64,000 nt of DNA, taken from contig NZ_JBHUOV010000002.1 of the NCBI RefSeq assembly GCF_042686125.1, positions 496,001 through 560,000 of the forward strand. Direction: 5' to 3'. Shown one piece after another: positions 8,886-18,405 of this stretch (the stretch's first letter is position 1; each line of letters begins with the position of its first letter). The stretch comes from Oceanihabitans iliipiscarium (GTDB lineage: Bacteria > Bacteroidota > Bacteroidia > Flavobacteriales > Flavobacteriaceae). Under the pieces are notes generated by a model, which was not told where the DNA came from, searched no databases, and saw only the letters and a list, made by a program, of their open reading frames with translations. The position numbers were made by a program, and so were the translations under genes.

Positions 8886-9596
8886 TTAAGCCTCAGCATT
8901 TACAACTAGCCTAAAGCCTTCACCATGAATATTGAGTATTTCTACATTGCCATCAAGTTTTAAGTACTTTCTTAATTTCGCAATATATACATCCATACTT
9001 CTAGATGTAAAATAATTATCGTCTCTCCATATCTTTGTTAATGCTAATTCTCTTGGCATTAAATCGTTTTCATGTAAAGCTAACAAACGTAACAATTCGT
9101 TTTCTTTCGGAGATAATTTGACTTGCTCTCCACCATTGTACGTTAAAAAACGAAGTTTTGAGTTTAAATGGAAACCACCAATTTCAAATTCAAATTGTTT
9201 ACTATCTGCCACAGTATCTGTAGCCTTTCTTTGAATAATTGCTTTAATCTTCATTAAAAGCACTTCACTATCAAAAGGTTTATTTAAATAGTCGTCAGCT
9301 CCAACTTTATAGCCTTTAAGCACATCTTCTTTCATTGCTTTAGCTGTTAAGAAGATAATTGGAACATCAGAGTTTTTTTCACGTATTTCTTTAGCTAAAG
9401 TAAACCCATCTTTATAAGGCATCATGACATCTAAAATACATAAATCGAAATCATCTTTTTTGAATTTCTCAAAGCCTTCCATGCCATTTTTAGCATGAGT
9501 AACTTCGTAATCATTCATCATTAAATAATCTTTTAAAACTGTTCCAAAGTTTGGATCGTCTTCAACTAATAAAATTTTCTTTTGTTGTTCGTTCAT
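8886..9596 (-). CDS. rprY: OmpR-family response regulator RprY
   Basis: 236 residues. The receiver domain has the acidic pair VEDD, the phospho-acceptor in LCILDVMMP (Asp near residue 55), the switch Thr/Ser in IIFLTAK and the Lys in NKPFD. The C-terminal winged helix (about 135-230) belongs to the OmpR/PhoB class (KLSPKENELLRLLALHEND, RSMDVYIAKLRKYL). It pairs with the kinase gene directly upstream (4 bases between the genes), matching the RprX-RprY pair of Bacteroidota. Target genes are unknown; in other Bacteroidota it affects envelope and stress genes. Confidence 0.93.
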   Translation of the reverse strand: MNEQQKKILLVEDDPNFGTVLKDYLMMNDYEVTHAKNGMEGFEKFKKDDFDLCILDVMMPYKDGFTLAKEIREKNSDVPIIFLTAKAMKEDVLKGYKVGADDYLNKPFDSEVLLMKIKAIIQRKATDTVADSKQFEFEIGGFHLNSKLRFLTYNGGEQVKLSPKENELLRLLALHENDLMPRELALTKIWRDDNYFTSRSMDVYIAKLRKYLKLDGNVEILNIHGEGFRLVVNAEA

Positions 9597-9600
9597 AGCA

Positions 9601-11172
9601 TTATGATATTAATGGAAGTCTAATCGTAAAAGTACTTCCTTTTTCTTTTTCACTTTCTACAGATACATAACCTTGATGGTCATCTACTATTCTTTTTACA
9701 TAAGATAAACCTAGTCCATGACCTTTTACATTATGTATATTTCCTGTGTGTTCTCTATAAAATTTTTCGAAAACACGTTTTTGAGCAGCCTTGCTCATTC
9801 CACTTCCATGGTCTTGTATTTTCAACAGAATATTTTCTCCTACATTTTCTGTTGAAACTATTATTTCTGGTGCTTCTGGTGAATACTTAATCGCATTATC
9901 CAGAATATTCACTATAACATTTGTAAAGTGCATGTCGTTTGCTAAAACTGAAGATTTCTCGGCATTTAAATCTGTTTTAATAAATCCTTTTTTGTCTTCA
10001 ACTATTAACTCTACATGCGTAATCGCATCTTCAATTAAGTCGTGCAACTCAACATTTTCCTTACTAATGTTTAACTCGTTTTTTTCAAGTTTAGATATTC
10101 TTAACACATTTTCTACTTGAGCATGCATGCGTTTATTCTCTTCTTTAATCATATTAAGATAACGAATTACTTTTTCCTTATCTTCAATGATTTTTGGATT
10201 CCTTATAGCATCTAAAGCCAAGTTTATTGTGGCGATAGGTGTTTTAAACTCATGCGTCATGTTATTGATGAAATCTGTTTTAATTTCAGATATTTGACGC
10301 TGTCTAAAAAGTTGCAATAGTGCACTAGAGTAAGCGATAATGATAATTGATGTGAATAAAACCGACAAAACAATCATCCCAATTATGGAAGACCAAATAA
10401 ACTTGTTATGCTCAGGAAAGTTAACAAGTAATCTATAATTGTTTGCTCCAATTTCGTTGTCAAAAATAGGAACACCAAAAGTAGATGCCTTTTGCAATTC
10501 AAACTCTTCACTCTGCACTTTAGTGGCTAAATCATGATCGTATATTGCAAATTCGAAGTCTATATTTATATCAGCTTCACGCAGCTTTTTTTTAAGTAAT
10601 CGCTGAATTTCTCGCTTTGAAACTCTTTTACGAATAGGAATTCTACTTGTTTCTATTTTATAAACCTCTTCGAAATTTAGTTTTTCTGCTTCAGTAAGTC
10701 GTCCAGAATTATATAAGCTATAAACAGGTTTTGATTTTAAATCTGTTTCTAGTGTATTGCTATTGTTATAGATTCTAGTTTCAGAATTACTTAAAATTCT
10801 TTTAATATTAATACTATCTAAACTTATGTCAAAGAGCGGAGAAATATTGTAATTTTCTTCAAGAATACCACTTTTATAAACTAAAGTTTCGTTGGTATCT
10901 CTATTTTGCTGAACAATAAATAAATTTGTTATGGCAACAGAATCTGCTTGTTTTTGTTGATCGACTAAACGCTGATACTTTCGAAAGTAACTTGTTAGTT
11001 CTCGATCTTCAATATTCTCTGATGTATTACTTAATGCTTTTTTTACATTATAAGTAAACTGTTCCTTTTCATTATCTACTGAATTTTTAATGTAATATGC
11101 TTGTACAGAAATAATTCCGATAAGAGATAAACTCATTAAAATTATCAGTAAGATGAATAACTTCTTGCTCAT
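9601..11172 (-). CDS. rprX: sensor histidine kinase RprX
   Basis: 523 residues. One transmembrane helix at about 7-26, a periplasmic sensor region of about 230 residues, and a second helix at about 263-285. The dimerisation/phospho-acceptor block NNMTHEFKTPIATINLALDA holds the conserved His; the ATPase domain shows the N box (VIVNILDNAIKYS), G1 (IQDHGSGMS), F box (FEKFYR) and G2 (GHGLGLSYVKRI). It should phosphorylate RprY, encoded next to it. The periplasmic domain has no known fold that I can recognise, so the signal is unknown. Confidence 0.93.
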   Translation of the reverse strand: MSKKLFILLIILMSLSLIGIISVQAYYIKNSVDNEKEQFTYNVKKALSNTSENIEDRELTSYFRKYQRLVDQQKQADSVAITNLFIVQQNRDTNETLVYKSGILEENYNISPLFDISLDSINIKRILSNSETRIYNNSNTLETDLKSKPVYSLYNSGRLTEAEKLNFEEVYKIETSRIPIRKRVSKREIQRLLKKKLREADINIDFEFAIYDHDLATKVQSEEFELQKASTFGVPIFDNEIGANNYRLLVNFPEHNKFIWSSIIGMIVLSVLFTSIIIIAYSSALLQLFRQRQISEIKTDFINNMTHEFKTPIATINLALDAIRNPKIIEDKEKVIRYLNMIKEENKRMHAQVENVLRISKLEKNELNISKENVELHDLIEDAITHVELIVEDKKGFIKTDLNAEKSSVLANDMHFTNVIVNILDNAIKYSPEAPEIIVSTENVGENILLKIQDHGSGMSKAAQKRVFEKFYREHTGNIHNVKGHGLGLSYVKRIVDDHQGYVSVESEKEKGSTFTIRLPLIS

Positions 11173-11242
11173 CTATTCAAAATTAACATTTTAACATATA
11201 GCAGTTGTATGATTTAACCTTACATTAACACAAATGTTAAAA

Positions 11243-11836
11243 TCAAGAATCTCCAATAGCTATAAGTAATTGCTTATGAGTGGCCTGAACTTGTTGTATT
11301 GTGTTTTGAATCTCATCATTATGAATAACAAAATCTGATAGCACAATTTTTTTCTCATCTGGCCATTGGTTATTCATAATCGCCTCTATTTTAGACACAG
11401 TAGTTTGGTCTCTAAGAAGCAAACGTTCTATTCGTTTTTCTATTGTAGCAGTTACTGTGATTACATAATCGCATTGCTTATAACTTCCATTCTCAAATAA
11501 AATAGCGACTTCTTTAATCACATAAGGTGATTTTTGCTTAGCCATCCACCTAAGAAAATGTTTAGCAACTTTAGGATGCACTATTGCATTCATTTGTTGT
11601 AAATAAGCTTTGTCATTAAAAATCACTTGAGCTAAATAAGCTCTATTAAGCACATCATTTACATAAGCTTCTTCACCAAACAATGTTTTTAGTTTGCGCT
11701 TAATAACCTTAGAAGTATTCATCAATTTTTTAGCTTCATCATCTGCTATATAAATTGGCACGCCAAGTTTTTCAAACTGTTTTGCAACAGTCGTTTTACC
11801 ACTACCAATTCCTCCTGTAAGCCCTACTACTTTCAT
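11243..11836 (-). CDS. coaE: dephospho-CoA kinase
   Basis: 197 residues. CoaE phosphorylates the 3'-OH of dephospho-CoA, the last step of coenzyme A synthesis. P-loop GLTGGIGSGKTTVA at residues 5-18; YIADDEAKKLM and the VIHPKV-like block AIVHPKVAKHF are family marks; the LLLRDQ lid arginines are present. The ATG overlaps the stop of the YbbR-like gene (ATGA), so it is the distal gene of the glycosyltransferase-YbbR-coaE unit. The earlier step, CoaBC, is encoded at 21007. Confidence 0.95.
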   Translation of the reverse strand: MKVVGLTGGIGSGKTTVAKQFEKLGVPIYIADDEAKKLMNTSKVIKRKLKTLFGEEAYVNDVLNRAYLAQVIFNDKAYLQQMNAIVHPKVAKHFLRWMAKQKSPYVIKEVAILFENGSYKQCDYVITVTATIEKRIERLLLRDQTTVSKIEAIMNNQWPDEKKIVLSDFVIHNDEIQNTIQQVQATHKQLLIAIGDS

Positions 11837-12798
11837 TTTGTTATAATAAACTCTATTTGTTCTTCCTTAATTCTAGCATGTTTTACTTTTGTAGGTTTTT
11901 CTACAATTTGTGGTACTAAAAAAGATTGACCTTCTTCAATTTTGCTATAATCACAAATCACCTTAAACTGATTTTCTGATATGGTATTAAAATTTGCTAA
12001 GCTGGTATAATATGAAACATTTACAGCCTTCGGAAAATATTTTAAGGTCAAGTGGTTTGGAACGTTTATAATTTCAATAGGAATAGACAAAGTCCCTTCT
12101 GTGTGTTTTTCAATTTTAGCTGAAACATGTATCTTTTTTTGAGCGAATTTTAAATCGCTAAAAGCTTTAGGGATTTTTAAATCAACATGCTCTGAAATAT
12201 CTTGTTTAATATCATTTAAGCTTAGCGTATCTGTTTTAATCACAGTTAATTTATCGAGTAAAGCTTGTGCTCCTATCACTTTAATAGAATCTGGCTTTAA
12301 ATCAATTTGATCAGAAAGGTTATATCCTGGACTATAATTAAAATCAGATAACAATGTAATAGGAACCATTTTCACAGCACTTACATCGTAAGCAAACTCT
12401 AAACTATCTGGAACGATATTAAGAATCTCTATATTCTTATTAAACTGATTGCTTAAGGTTGCAAATGCTTTGCTTTTTGTCCATATATAAACCGAATCGG
12501 TTTTAACAATCTGCTTAGAAAAATCTATATTGAGTTTGGGCTTAGTAAAATGATACTTTAGTAACTCAAAACCATACGTTTTAATAGTAATTTGTAGTTT
12601 ATGATTCGCATTATTTATAACCACTTCTTCTTCAGGAATATTAATTTTATTAAGTTCAAAAATAAAAGTATTCGTATAGTTTTTAGACAGTTTTGTTAAT
12701 AATAAAATACCAAATGACAAAGCCAAGAACAATAGAAAAACATTTATTTTTCTAGTTTTTATTAATGACTGTATTCGAGATTTTATGTTTTTTATCAT
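11833..12798 (-). CDS. YbbR-like domain membrane protein
   Basis: 321 residues with one N-terminal transmembrane helix (about 19-36, VFLLFLALSFGILLLTKLS) and an extracytoplasmic part with YbbR-like repeats; LKPDSIKVIGAQALLDKLTVIKTDTLSL is the clearest repeat unit in content (positions about 168-195). In Firmicutes the family member CdaR controls the c-di-AMP cyclase CdaA, but no cyclase gene is in view. The YbbR-coaE pairing is a recurring arrangement in Bacteroidota. It overlaps its neighbours by 4 bases on both sides. Confidence 0.8.
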   Translation of the reverse strand: MIKNIKSRIQSLIKTRKINVFLLFLALSFGILLLTKLSKNYTNTFIFELNKINIPEEEVVINNANHKLQITIKTYGFELLKYHFTKPKLNIDFSKQIVKTDSVYIWTKSKAFATLSNQFNKNIEILNIVPDSLEFAYDVSAVKMVPITLLSDFNYSPGYNLSDQIDLKPDSIKVIGAQALLDKLTVIKTDTLSLNDIKQDISEHVDLKIPKAFSDLKFAQKKIHVSAKIEKHTEGTLSIPIEIINVPNHLTLKYFPKAVNVSYYTSLANFNTISENQFKVICDYSKIEEGQSFLVPQIVEKPTKVKHARIKEEQIEFIITK

Positions 12799-13802
12799 CT
12801 TTTATCAAAGAATAATTGAGGAAAATAATCTTCTGGATCTTTTTCTAATAAATTTATAATTATAGTAGATTTAAGAAATCCGTAACCATAAGCTATAAAC
12901 TGAATACCAATGGCTAACAAAGAACTAAAAGCCACTACTATGTTTTTGGAACTGATTAAAGCCAAAACAAAGGCGACAACAAAGTATGAAATATACAACC
13001 ATAAAAATACTTTAATCTTTAAAAAGAAAAGTGCTAAGGCTGCTAATAATCCCAAACAGAAAAAAGTTGGAAACCAATACGTGATTTTTTTAGATTTTGG
13101 ATGCCATGCATTTAAAATGGGTCTTACTAAACCAAACTTATGCACTTGCGTATAAAATTTACTCCAAGAAATTCGCCTTTTATGGTAAACAAATGCCTTT
13201 GGAATAAGTTTCGTTTTATATCCTAGTTGCCATAATCGCAGTGACAAGTCTGGGTCCTCACCAGGATGAATTCTACCAAAACCTTTACTTTCAATAAATG
13301 CCTTTTTTGACATTCCCATATTAAAACTTCTAGGCTGAAACCTATCAATACTATTTTTATGTCCACGAATACCACCTGTCGTTATAAAAGAGGTCATCGC
13401 AAAATTTATGGCTTTTTGAAGGTTTGAGAATGATTCATGAGCAGCATCTGGACCACCAAAACAATCAACATAATCATCTTGAAGACTAGTGACAACTTCG
13501 TTTAAATACTGGTTTGGCAAAATACAATCACTATCTAAAATTATAAAGTAGTTTCCTTTAGCTTTTTCCATACCATAATTTCTAGAATCTCCTGGCCCAG
13601 AATTTGGTTTGAAAAAATAGGCTATATTAAGTTGGTCGCTATAGGCATCTACAATATCTTTTGAGGGTTGTGTTGAGCCATCTTCCACAATAACAATTTC
13701 AAAATCGGCTTCAGTTTTTAACTGAGTGAAGCTGTGCAATAATTCCTCAATTTCTTGTGGACGATTAAAGACAGGAACTATGAATGAAAACGCTATTTGC
13801 AT
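12795..13802 (-). CDS. family 2 glycosyltransferase
   Basis: 335 residues. A GT-A domain (FSFIVPVFNRPQEIEELL, IVIVEDGS, PGDSRNYGMEKAKG, and FIILDSDCI with the DxD metal site) is followed by a membrane-associated C-terminal part with two to three hydrophobic helices (about 245-310). GEDPDLSLRLWQLGYK carries the ED motif of the catalytic base. The product is unknown; the protein likely builds a surface polysaccharide or lipid-linked glycan. I start at ATG 13802; the longer frame opens with a GTG inside the terminator hairpin at 13834-13850 and is not credible. Confidence 0.9.
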   Translation of the reverse strand: MQIAFSFIVPVFNRPQEIEELLHSFTQLKTEADFEIVIVEDGSTQPSKDIVDAYSDQLNIAYFFKPNSGPGDSRNYGMEKAKGNYFIILDSDCILPNQYLNEVVTSLQDDYVDCFGGPDAAHESFSNLQKAINFAMTSFITTGGIRGHKNSIDRFQPRSFNMGMSKKAFIESKGFGRIHPGEDPDLSLRLWQLGYKTKLIPKAFVYHKRRISWSKFYTQVHKFGLVRPILNAWHPKSKKITYWFPTFFCLGLLAALALFFLKIKVFLWLYISYFVVAFVLALISSKNIVVAFSSLLAIGIQFIAYGYGFLKSTIIINLLEKDPEDYFPQLFFDKR

Positions 13803-13830
13803 AATACAAATGTAAATGAAACCCATAAAA

Positions 13831-13855
13831 AAAGCCACCTAAAAGGTGGCTTTTT
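13831..13855 (-). terminator. intrinsic terminator of the T9SS protein gene
   Basis: Stem GCCACCT (13834-13840) with AGGTGGC (13844-13850), extended by A/T pairs on both sides, followed on the minus strand by a T run. It lies 27 bases after the stop of the gene at 13877 and just ahead of the glycosyltransferase gene, separating the two transcription units. Confidence 0.85.
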
Positions 13856-13876
13856 AATTGTATAATAAAAACTAAA

Positions 13877-15415
13877 TTAGTTCTTAAGGATTCTTACAGT
13901 TTCAGTAATACCTTCTATTGTAACTTTAACAAAGTAAGCACCTGATTGTAATTCTGACATATTAACATCTGTATTAACAGCATTAGGCTTCGAATTTAAA
14001 ACTTGTTGCCCTAACATGTTATAAACAACTACATTTTGAATCTCTTTTTGAGCGTTCAATGCTAAGTTATTATTTACAGGGTTTGGATAGTAAGAAAAAG
14101 CTAATCCATTATCAAAATCTGTAGTCGATAATAACCCTTCAAAAACAGTAATATCGAAAGTTCCTTCAACACGTCTAGCAGAGGCACCATCGTTCCAAAC
14201 TTGAACATAGTAAGTTGTTCCACCTGTTAAACCAGAAAGTTGTAACTCTTTTCCTCCAGGAGTTCCGTCACTTCCTGTTCCACCACCAACGGTCGCTCCA
14301 GAAGCACATCCTATTTCAGTACCACCACAAGCATCGTATACAGCGAACCATGCATTATCTGCAGTACCAAGAGTTGTTAAAATTGTAGCTTCACTAGTTG
14401 TTGCTTCAAAAGAGTACCATAAATCTGAAATCACTCCAAATTCATCACAAGAAGGATTTCCAACTGCAGCAGTTGCATTTGTATTATCACCAGTTTCAGC
14501 AACACCATAAGTTAATGCTATAGCACCAGAACAAAGATTATTTGATGGAGGCGTTACTGCAGGCTCACAAGTAATTGTTAAATTTCCTGTTCCAAAAGAC
14601 ACATTACCATCTCCACCTGGAGCAACACTATATCCACTTACGGCGATATAGTAAACTGTAGAACCATCAGATGTAAACTCTACTTGAGACGTAAAGCCAG
14701 CACAACCTGTAAAATCATCATTTGTAGCTTCACAAACTAAAGCTCCACATGCTCCAGTGTACACATATAATTTAGTATCGTAATCTGCATCACTACATGT
14801 AGATAAAGTAATTATTTCTGCACTACCACTACCTTGGTATGTGTACCATACATTAGGAGAAAAAGATTCTGTACCACAAGTTACTGCATTATCTAAAGTT
14901 GCTGTATTTGTATCAAAAGCAACAACATCATCACATGCTAAAGCAATAGCATCTACACATGCATCATTAGCTAACGGTGGCGCTAACGTTATCGTCCAAT
15001 CAAAAGGGCCTTCTTCCCATTCATTAGACCATTCAATATAATAATCATTTCCATTAACCACAGGTATTGTTACACTAGAAGCATATGCATCTCCAGTACC
15101 CAAATCACAAAAATCATCATTTTGTCCAAGAATATTTAAAGATCCACAAGTCCCTTCTCCAATACTTAAATCGGTATCAGAACCCCCTCCACAAGCATCA
15201 ACAGTTAATAAACCGTCAGATGTAGCTGTATAAACAAACCAAGCAGAATCAACTCCAGTAGGCGCCATTTCTGCACTACCAGTTCCTGTAGTAATTGTAG
15301 TACCAGTTGTTGTACCCTCCAAAACAGGAGTAGCAGTTCCACAAGTATCTTGAGCACTTACAATATTAGTAAATGCAAAAGCAATTGCAGTAAAAAGTAA
15401 AGTAATTTTTTTCAT
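13877..15415 (-). CDS. T9SS-secreted protein with repeated beta-sandwich domains
   Basis: 512 residues. Signal peptide (to about IVSAQ, residue 21), then three tandem related domains of about 110-140 residues marked by DSAWFVYTATSDG, NVWYTYQGSGSAEI and DLWYSFEATTSEA, a pattern of bacterial pre-peptidase C-terminal-like adhesive domains. The last 75 residues (YYPNPVNNNLALNA, VVYNMLGQQV, LQSGAYFVKV) are a T9SS type A sorting domain, which is cleaved during export and cell-surface anchoring. No catalytic domain is visible; a role in adhesion or as a surface-layer protein is a guess. Codon choice is richer in GC than in neighbours, as often in highly expressed surface proteins. Confidence 0.85.
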   Translation of the reverse strand: MKKITLLFTAIAFAFTNIVSAQDTCGTATPVLEGTTTGTTITTGTGSAEMAPTGVDSAWFVYTATSDGLLTVDACGGGSDTDLSIGEGTCGSLNILGQNDDFCDLGTGDAYASSVTIPVVNGNDYYIEWSNEWEEGPFDWTITLAPPLANDACVDAIALACDDVVAFDTNTATLDNAVTCGTESFSPNVWYTYQGSGSAEIITLSTCSDADYDTKLYVYTGACGALVCEATNDDFTGCAGFTSQVEFTSDGSTVYYIAVSGYSVAPGGDGNVSFGTGNLTITCEPAVTPPSNNLCSGAIALTYGVAETGDNTNATAAVGNPSCDEFGVISDLWYSFEATTSEATILTTLGTADNAWFAVYDACGGTEIGCASGATVGGGTGSDGTPGGKELQLSGLTGGTTYYVQVWNDGASARRVEGTFDITVFEGLLSTTDFDNGLAFSYYPNPVNNNLALNAQKEIQNVVVYNMLGQQVLNSKPNAVNTDVNMSELQSGAYFVKVTIEGITETVRILKN

Positions 15416-15484
15416 TATTAAATAAATTTTTAGTTAAATTAATTAAAGTTTAAGCTATAAAAATATTGATAATTAATGGATACT

Positions 15485-15492
15485 CAAATCTA
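15485..15492 (-). promoter_or_regulatory. candidate -7 box of the T9SS protein gene
   Basis: On the minus strand the bases read TAGATTTG, a fit to TAnnTTTG, about 70 bases before the ATG of the gene ending at 13877. No clear -33 TTG is seen at the expected spacing. Confidence 0.35.
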
Positions 15493-15646
15493 TAGCATCT
15501 CTTTATATTAATAATTAAGATATAATCGACAAAACGTATTATTTTACCGATAAAACACATGAAGTCGTAAGGGGTTTCTTAGATATTTTTTATTTTTTTC
15601 AACTTAGTAAATAAAAACAATAACAAAATTATAAGTGCTCATTAGG

Positions 15647-17371
15647 TTATTTTTTAATCATTTTAAAATATTCTATTTTATAATCAATAATCACTTTAAC
15701 TAAATAAACTCCAGATTCAAGATGAGATACATTTATTTCTGTCATCATAAGGTTTGGTGAAAGACTATTCACTTTTTGACCAATACTATTAAAGATACTA
15801 ATATGCTCAACCCTACTCTGTGCCTTTATGGTCAATTTATTTTGAACAGGATTAGGATAGTATTTAAAGCTTTCAAAAGAATTATTTTCTAAAGACAATG
15901 TTGAACCTTCAACAATAGTTATGGTTTCATTACTATTAACATTACTTAGTACATCTTCAATACCACTCAACCACGTTACTTTAATATAATCAATTTCTGT
16001 TTCAAGGCCCAAACCAAAAAATTCTGTTCCGGAGTTTTGAGCCAAATAGCCTTCACCACAATGTGTATATCGATACTGTTTATGACCATCTACAGATATT
16101 TCGATAGTTGCTCCTATACCATCTCTATTGCTCTGAACACCTTCTAATTTAACTTTAAGCCAATTATTCGTATGAGGGCTTTGGTTTTTCCACAGAAACA
16201 AATCATCATAACTCGAGTTATTTACAACGATTTCTGGATAGCCATCATTATCAACATCACCTATTGCATTAGAAAAACTAGCTCTTGTATCACCAGCAAA
16301 TCCAGAATCATTAGAAATATTATACATTTCACTTCCTATATTTTCATAAAAAGCTGCTGATAAATAGTCATTAAAACTTCCATCAAACTCACCACTGACA
16401 TATAAATCTAAATCCGTATCATTTTCAGCATCTAAAAAAACTGCTCCCCAACCAATACTATAAAACCCTGTTCCGGTGGACAAAGTTATGTCTGTAAATG
16501 TGCTTCCATCGCCATTATTTTTAAAAAAGACATTTCCAGAATAAGTATTAGTTACATAAATATCAAACCAGCCATCATTGTTAAAATCGCCAATAGTTGT
16601 TGTCATGGCATCGATAAAAATTCCTGTTCCAGACGTTGCACTAATATCTGTAAATGTACCATCACCATTATTTTTATATAAAAAATTTTGATTTGTGAAT
16701 TTATCGCTTGAAATGTATAAATCTTGCCAACCATCATTATTAAAGTCAAAAAATGCAGAACAAAATGACATATGACTCCCATCGTCTATGCCTGCTAGTA
16801 GAGTAACATCTGTAAATGTGCCATCACCATTATTTTTAAAAAGAAAATTTTGCTGATCATCAAGCTGAGCTCTATTAGACACAAAAATATCCAGAAAGGA
16901 ATCGTTATTATAATCGCCCCAAGAAGCTCCGTAGGATTGTAAATTAGTCGAAGGTAATCCAGAAGAAATAGTGATATCTTGAAAGACCAGATTTCCAGTA
17001 TTTAAATATAATTTATTACCATTATTGTTAGATGTTACAAATAAATCCTTATCGCCATCATTGTCAATATCTACCCAATTAATTTGTTTTTGTTCATCTG
17101 TATTTATAGGTAAATCTATACTATTGTCTTCTACAAATGTTCCATTCTCGTTTTTAAAAAATCTAATTTTAGTGCCTTGTTCTGTTGCAATAGATATATC
17201 ATCCCAACCATCATTATTATAGTCGTAAAATGACACGCCGTTCCCAAAGAAGGACAAGCCAGAATTTACTCCAATACCAAGAGCTTCTACTTGATTTTCA
17301 AAATTAATCTGAGAATAAAGCACTCCATAACTAACAAACATGAACAATGAAAACAAGTAGTTTTTAATCAT
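15647..17371 (-). CDS. T9SS-secreted FG-GAP/VCBS repeat protein with ASPIC/UnbV domain
   Basis: 574 residues. After a signal peptide (to about LYSQ, residue 20) comes a seven-bladed propeller made of FG-GAP/VCBS repeats, each with a calcium-loop pattern such as DYNNDGWDD, DIDNDGDKD, DFNNDGWQD, DFNNDGWFD and DVDNDGYPE. Then an ASPIC/UnbV domain (NNWLKVKLEGVQSNRDGIGA, about residues 400-480) and a T9SS type A sorting tail (YYPNPVQNKLTIKA...GVYLVKVI). This plan is the CRTAC1-like family, common in marine Bacteroidota; a role in binding or surface contacts is likely, but no enzyme is shown. Confidence 0.9.
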   Translation of the reverse strand: MIKNYLFSLFMFVSYGVLYSQINFENQVEALGIGVNSGLSFFGNGVSFYDYNNDGWDDISIATEQGTKIRFFKNENGTFVEDNSIDLPINTDEQKQINWVDIDNDGDKDLFVTSNNNGNKLYLNTGNLVFQDITISSGLPSTNLQSYGASWGDYNNDSFLDIFVSNRAQLDDQQNFLFKNNGDGTFTDVTLLAGIDDGSHMSFCSAFFDFNNDGWQDLYISSDKFTNQNFLYKNNGDGTFTDISATSGTGIFIDAMTTTIGDFNNDGWFDIYVTNTYSGNVFFKNNGDGSTFTDITLSTGTGFYSIGWGAVFLDAENDTDLDLYVSGEFDGSFNDYLSAAFYENIGSEMYNISNDSGFAGDTRASFSNAIGDVDNDGYPEIVVNNSSYDDLFLWKNQSPHTNNWLKVKLEGVQSNRDGIGATIEISVDGHKQYRYTHCGEGYLAQNSGTEFFGLGLETEIDYIKVTWLSGIEDVLSNVNSNETITIVEGSTLSLENNSFESFKYYPNPVQNKLTIKAQSRVEHISIFNSIGQKVNSLSPNLMMTEINVSHLESGVYLVKVIIDYKIEYFKMIKK

Positions 17372-17466
17372 AAGAACATTATTTATAAGTGGGAATTTAT
17401 AAAAAAAACACGATTAATTACAAGTAAATATCACTTAATCAGATGTCTGGCAATATTCACATCATA

Positions 17467-17500
17467 AAAAGCCCGTTAATTATTAACGGGCTTTTATTCT
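17467..17500 (-). terminator. intrinsic terminator of fabI
   Basis: A 13-bp perfect stem, AAAAGCCCGTTAA (17467-17479) with TTAACGGGCTTTT (17483-17495), loop TTA. It lies 45 bases after the fabI stop, and the minus strand continues in T-rich sequence. It is symmetrical enough to act in both directions. Confidence 0.88.
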
Positions 17501-17544
17501 TATTAAAATACTTTTCTAAGTATGTTATATAAAATTATGTCTAT

Positions 17545-18363
17545 TTATTGATTATTCATAAACGTTTCCATGACTTCATTACTCACACCTACATTACTAA
17601 ATCCGCCATCATGAAATAAGTTTTGCAACGTGACCTTTCTCGTAAGGTCGCTAAACATTGCTACAGTATAATTGGCACAATCTAAAGCTGTGGCATTACC
17701 TAATGGCGACATTTTATCTGCATAAGCAATAAATCCATCAAAACCTTTAACTCCAGATCCAGCAGTTGTAGGAGTTGGTGATTGAGAAATGGTATTCACG
17801 CGAACCGTTTTATCTTTACCAAAGAAATAGCCAAAACTGCGAGCAATACTTTCTAAATAAGCTTTATTATCTGCCATGTCATTATAATCTGGAAATACAC
17901 GTTGAGCAGCCATGTAAGTAAGTCCGACGATACTTCCCCATGTATTCATTGCATCTTTTTTATAGAGTGTTTGCATCACTTTATGAAAAGACATTGCAGA
18001 TATATCTGTGCCTTTTTGAGTCCAATCATAATTTTGGTTGGTATATGCGTTTCCTTTTCTAACATTTATAGACATTCCTATAGAATGCAGCACAAAATCT
18101 AATTTACCTCCTAAAATCTCCATCGATTTTTCAACAAGATTTTCTAGATCTTCTATTGAAGTCGCATCAGCTGGAATAATTTGCGAACCTGTCTTTTCTG
18201 CTAAGGCATTAATTTGTCCCATTCTTAGTGCAACAGGTGCATTTGTTAAGACAAAACTTCCTCCTTCTTCATGAACACGTTCTGCTGTTTTCCATGCAAT
18301 AGAGTTTTCGTCTAATGCGCCAAAGATGATTCCTTTTTTCCCTTTTAATAAGTTATATGACAT
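17545..18363 (-). CDS. fabI: enoyl-[acyl-carrier-protein] reductase (NADH)
   Basis: 272 residues. FabI reduces trans-2-enoyl-ACP in each round of fatty acid elongation. It is a short-chain dehydrogenase: GKKGIIFGALDENSIAW is the nucleotide-binding start (the GxxxxxSIA pattern of FabI), and the catalytic Tyr-x6-Lys is seen as YNDMADNK. VRVNTISQSPTPTTAG fits the substrate loop. It stands between recN and a T9SS gene with its own candidate promoter and terminator, so it is probably transcribed alone. Confidence 0.96.
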   Translation of the reverse strand: MSYNLLKGKKGIIFGALDENSIAWKTAERVHEEGGSFVLTNAPVALRMGQINALAEKTGSQIIPADATSIEDLENLVEKSMEILGGKLDFVLHSIGMSINVRKGNAYTNQNYDWTQKGTDISAMSFHKVMQTLYKKDAMNTWGSIVGLTYMAAQRVFPDYNDMADNKAYLESIARSFGYFFGKDKTVRVNTISQSPTPTTAGSGVKGFDGFIAYADKMSPLGNATALDCANYTVAMFSDLTRKVTLQNLFHDGGFSNVGVSNEVMETFMNNQ

Positions 18364-18394
18364 GTTATTTTGGTTTATTTCGTTGATTATTATT

Positions 18395-18402
18395 CAAATA
18401 TA
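18395..18402 (-). promoter_or_regulatory. candidate -7 box of fabI
   Basis: TATATTTG on the minus strand matches TAnnTTTG exactly and lies 31 bases before the fabI ATG, right at the end of recN. No TTG at the usual -33 distance. Confidence 0.4.
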
Positions 18403-18405
18403 CTA

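Noticed and set aside
13803..13838. Upstream GTG start of the glycosyltransferase
   Set aside because: The GTG is within a strong terminator hairpin and the added residues have no family match.
16490..16850. Direct DNA repeats in the FG-GAP gene
   Set aside because: They are the coding repeats of propeller blades (KNNGDGTFTD units), not a separate element.
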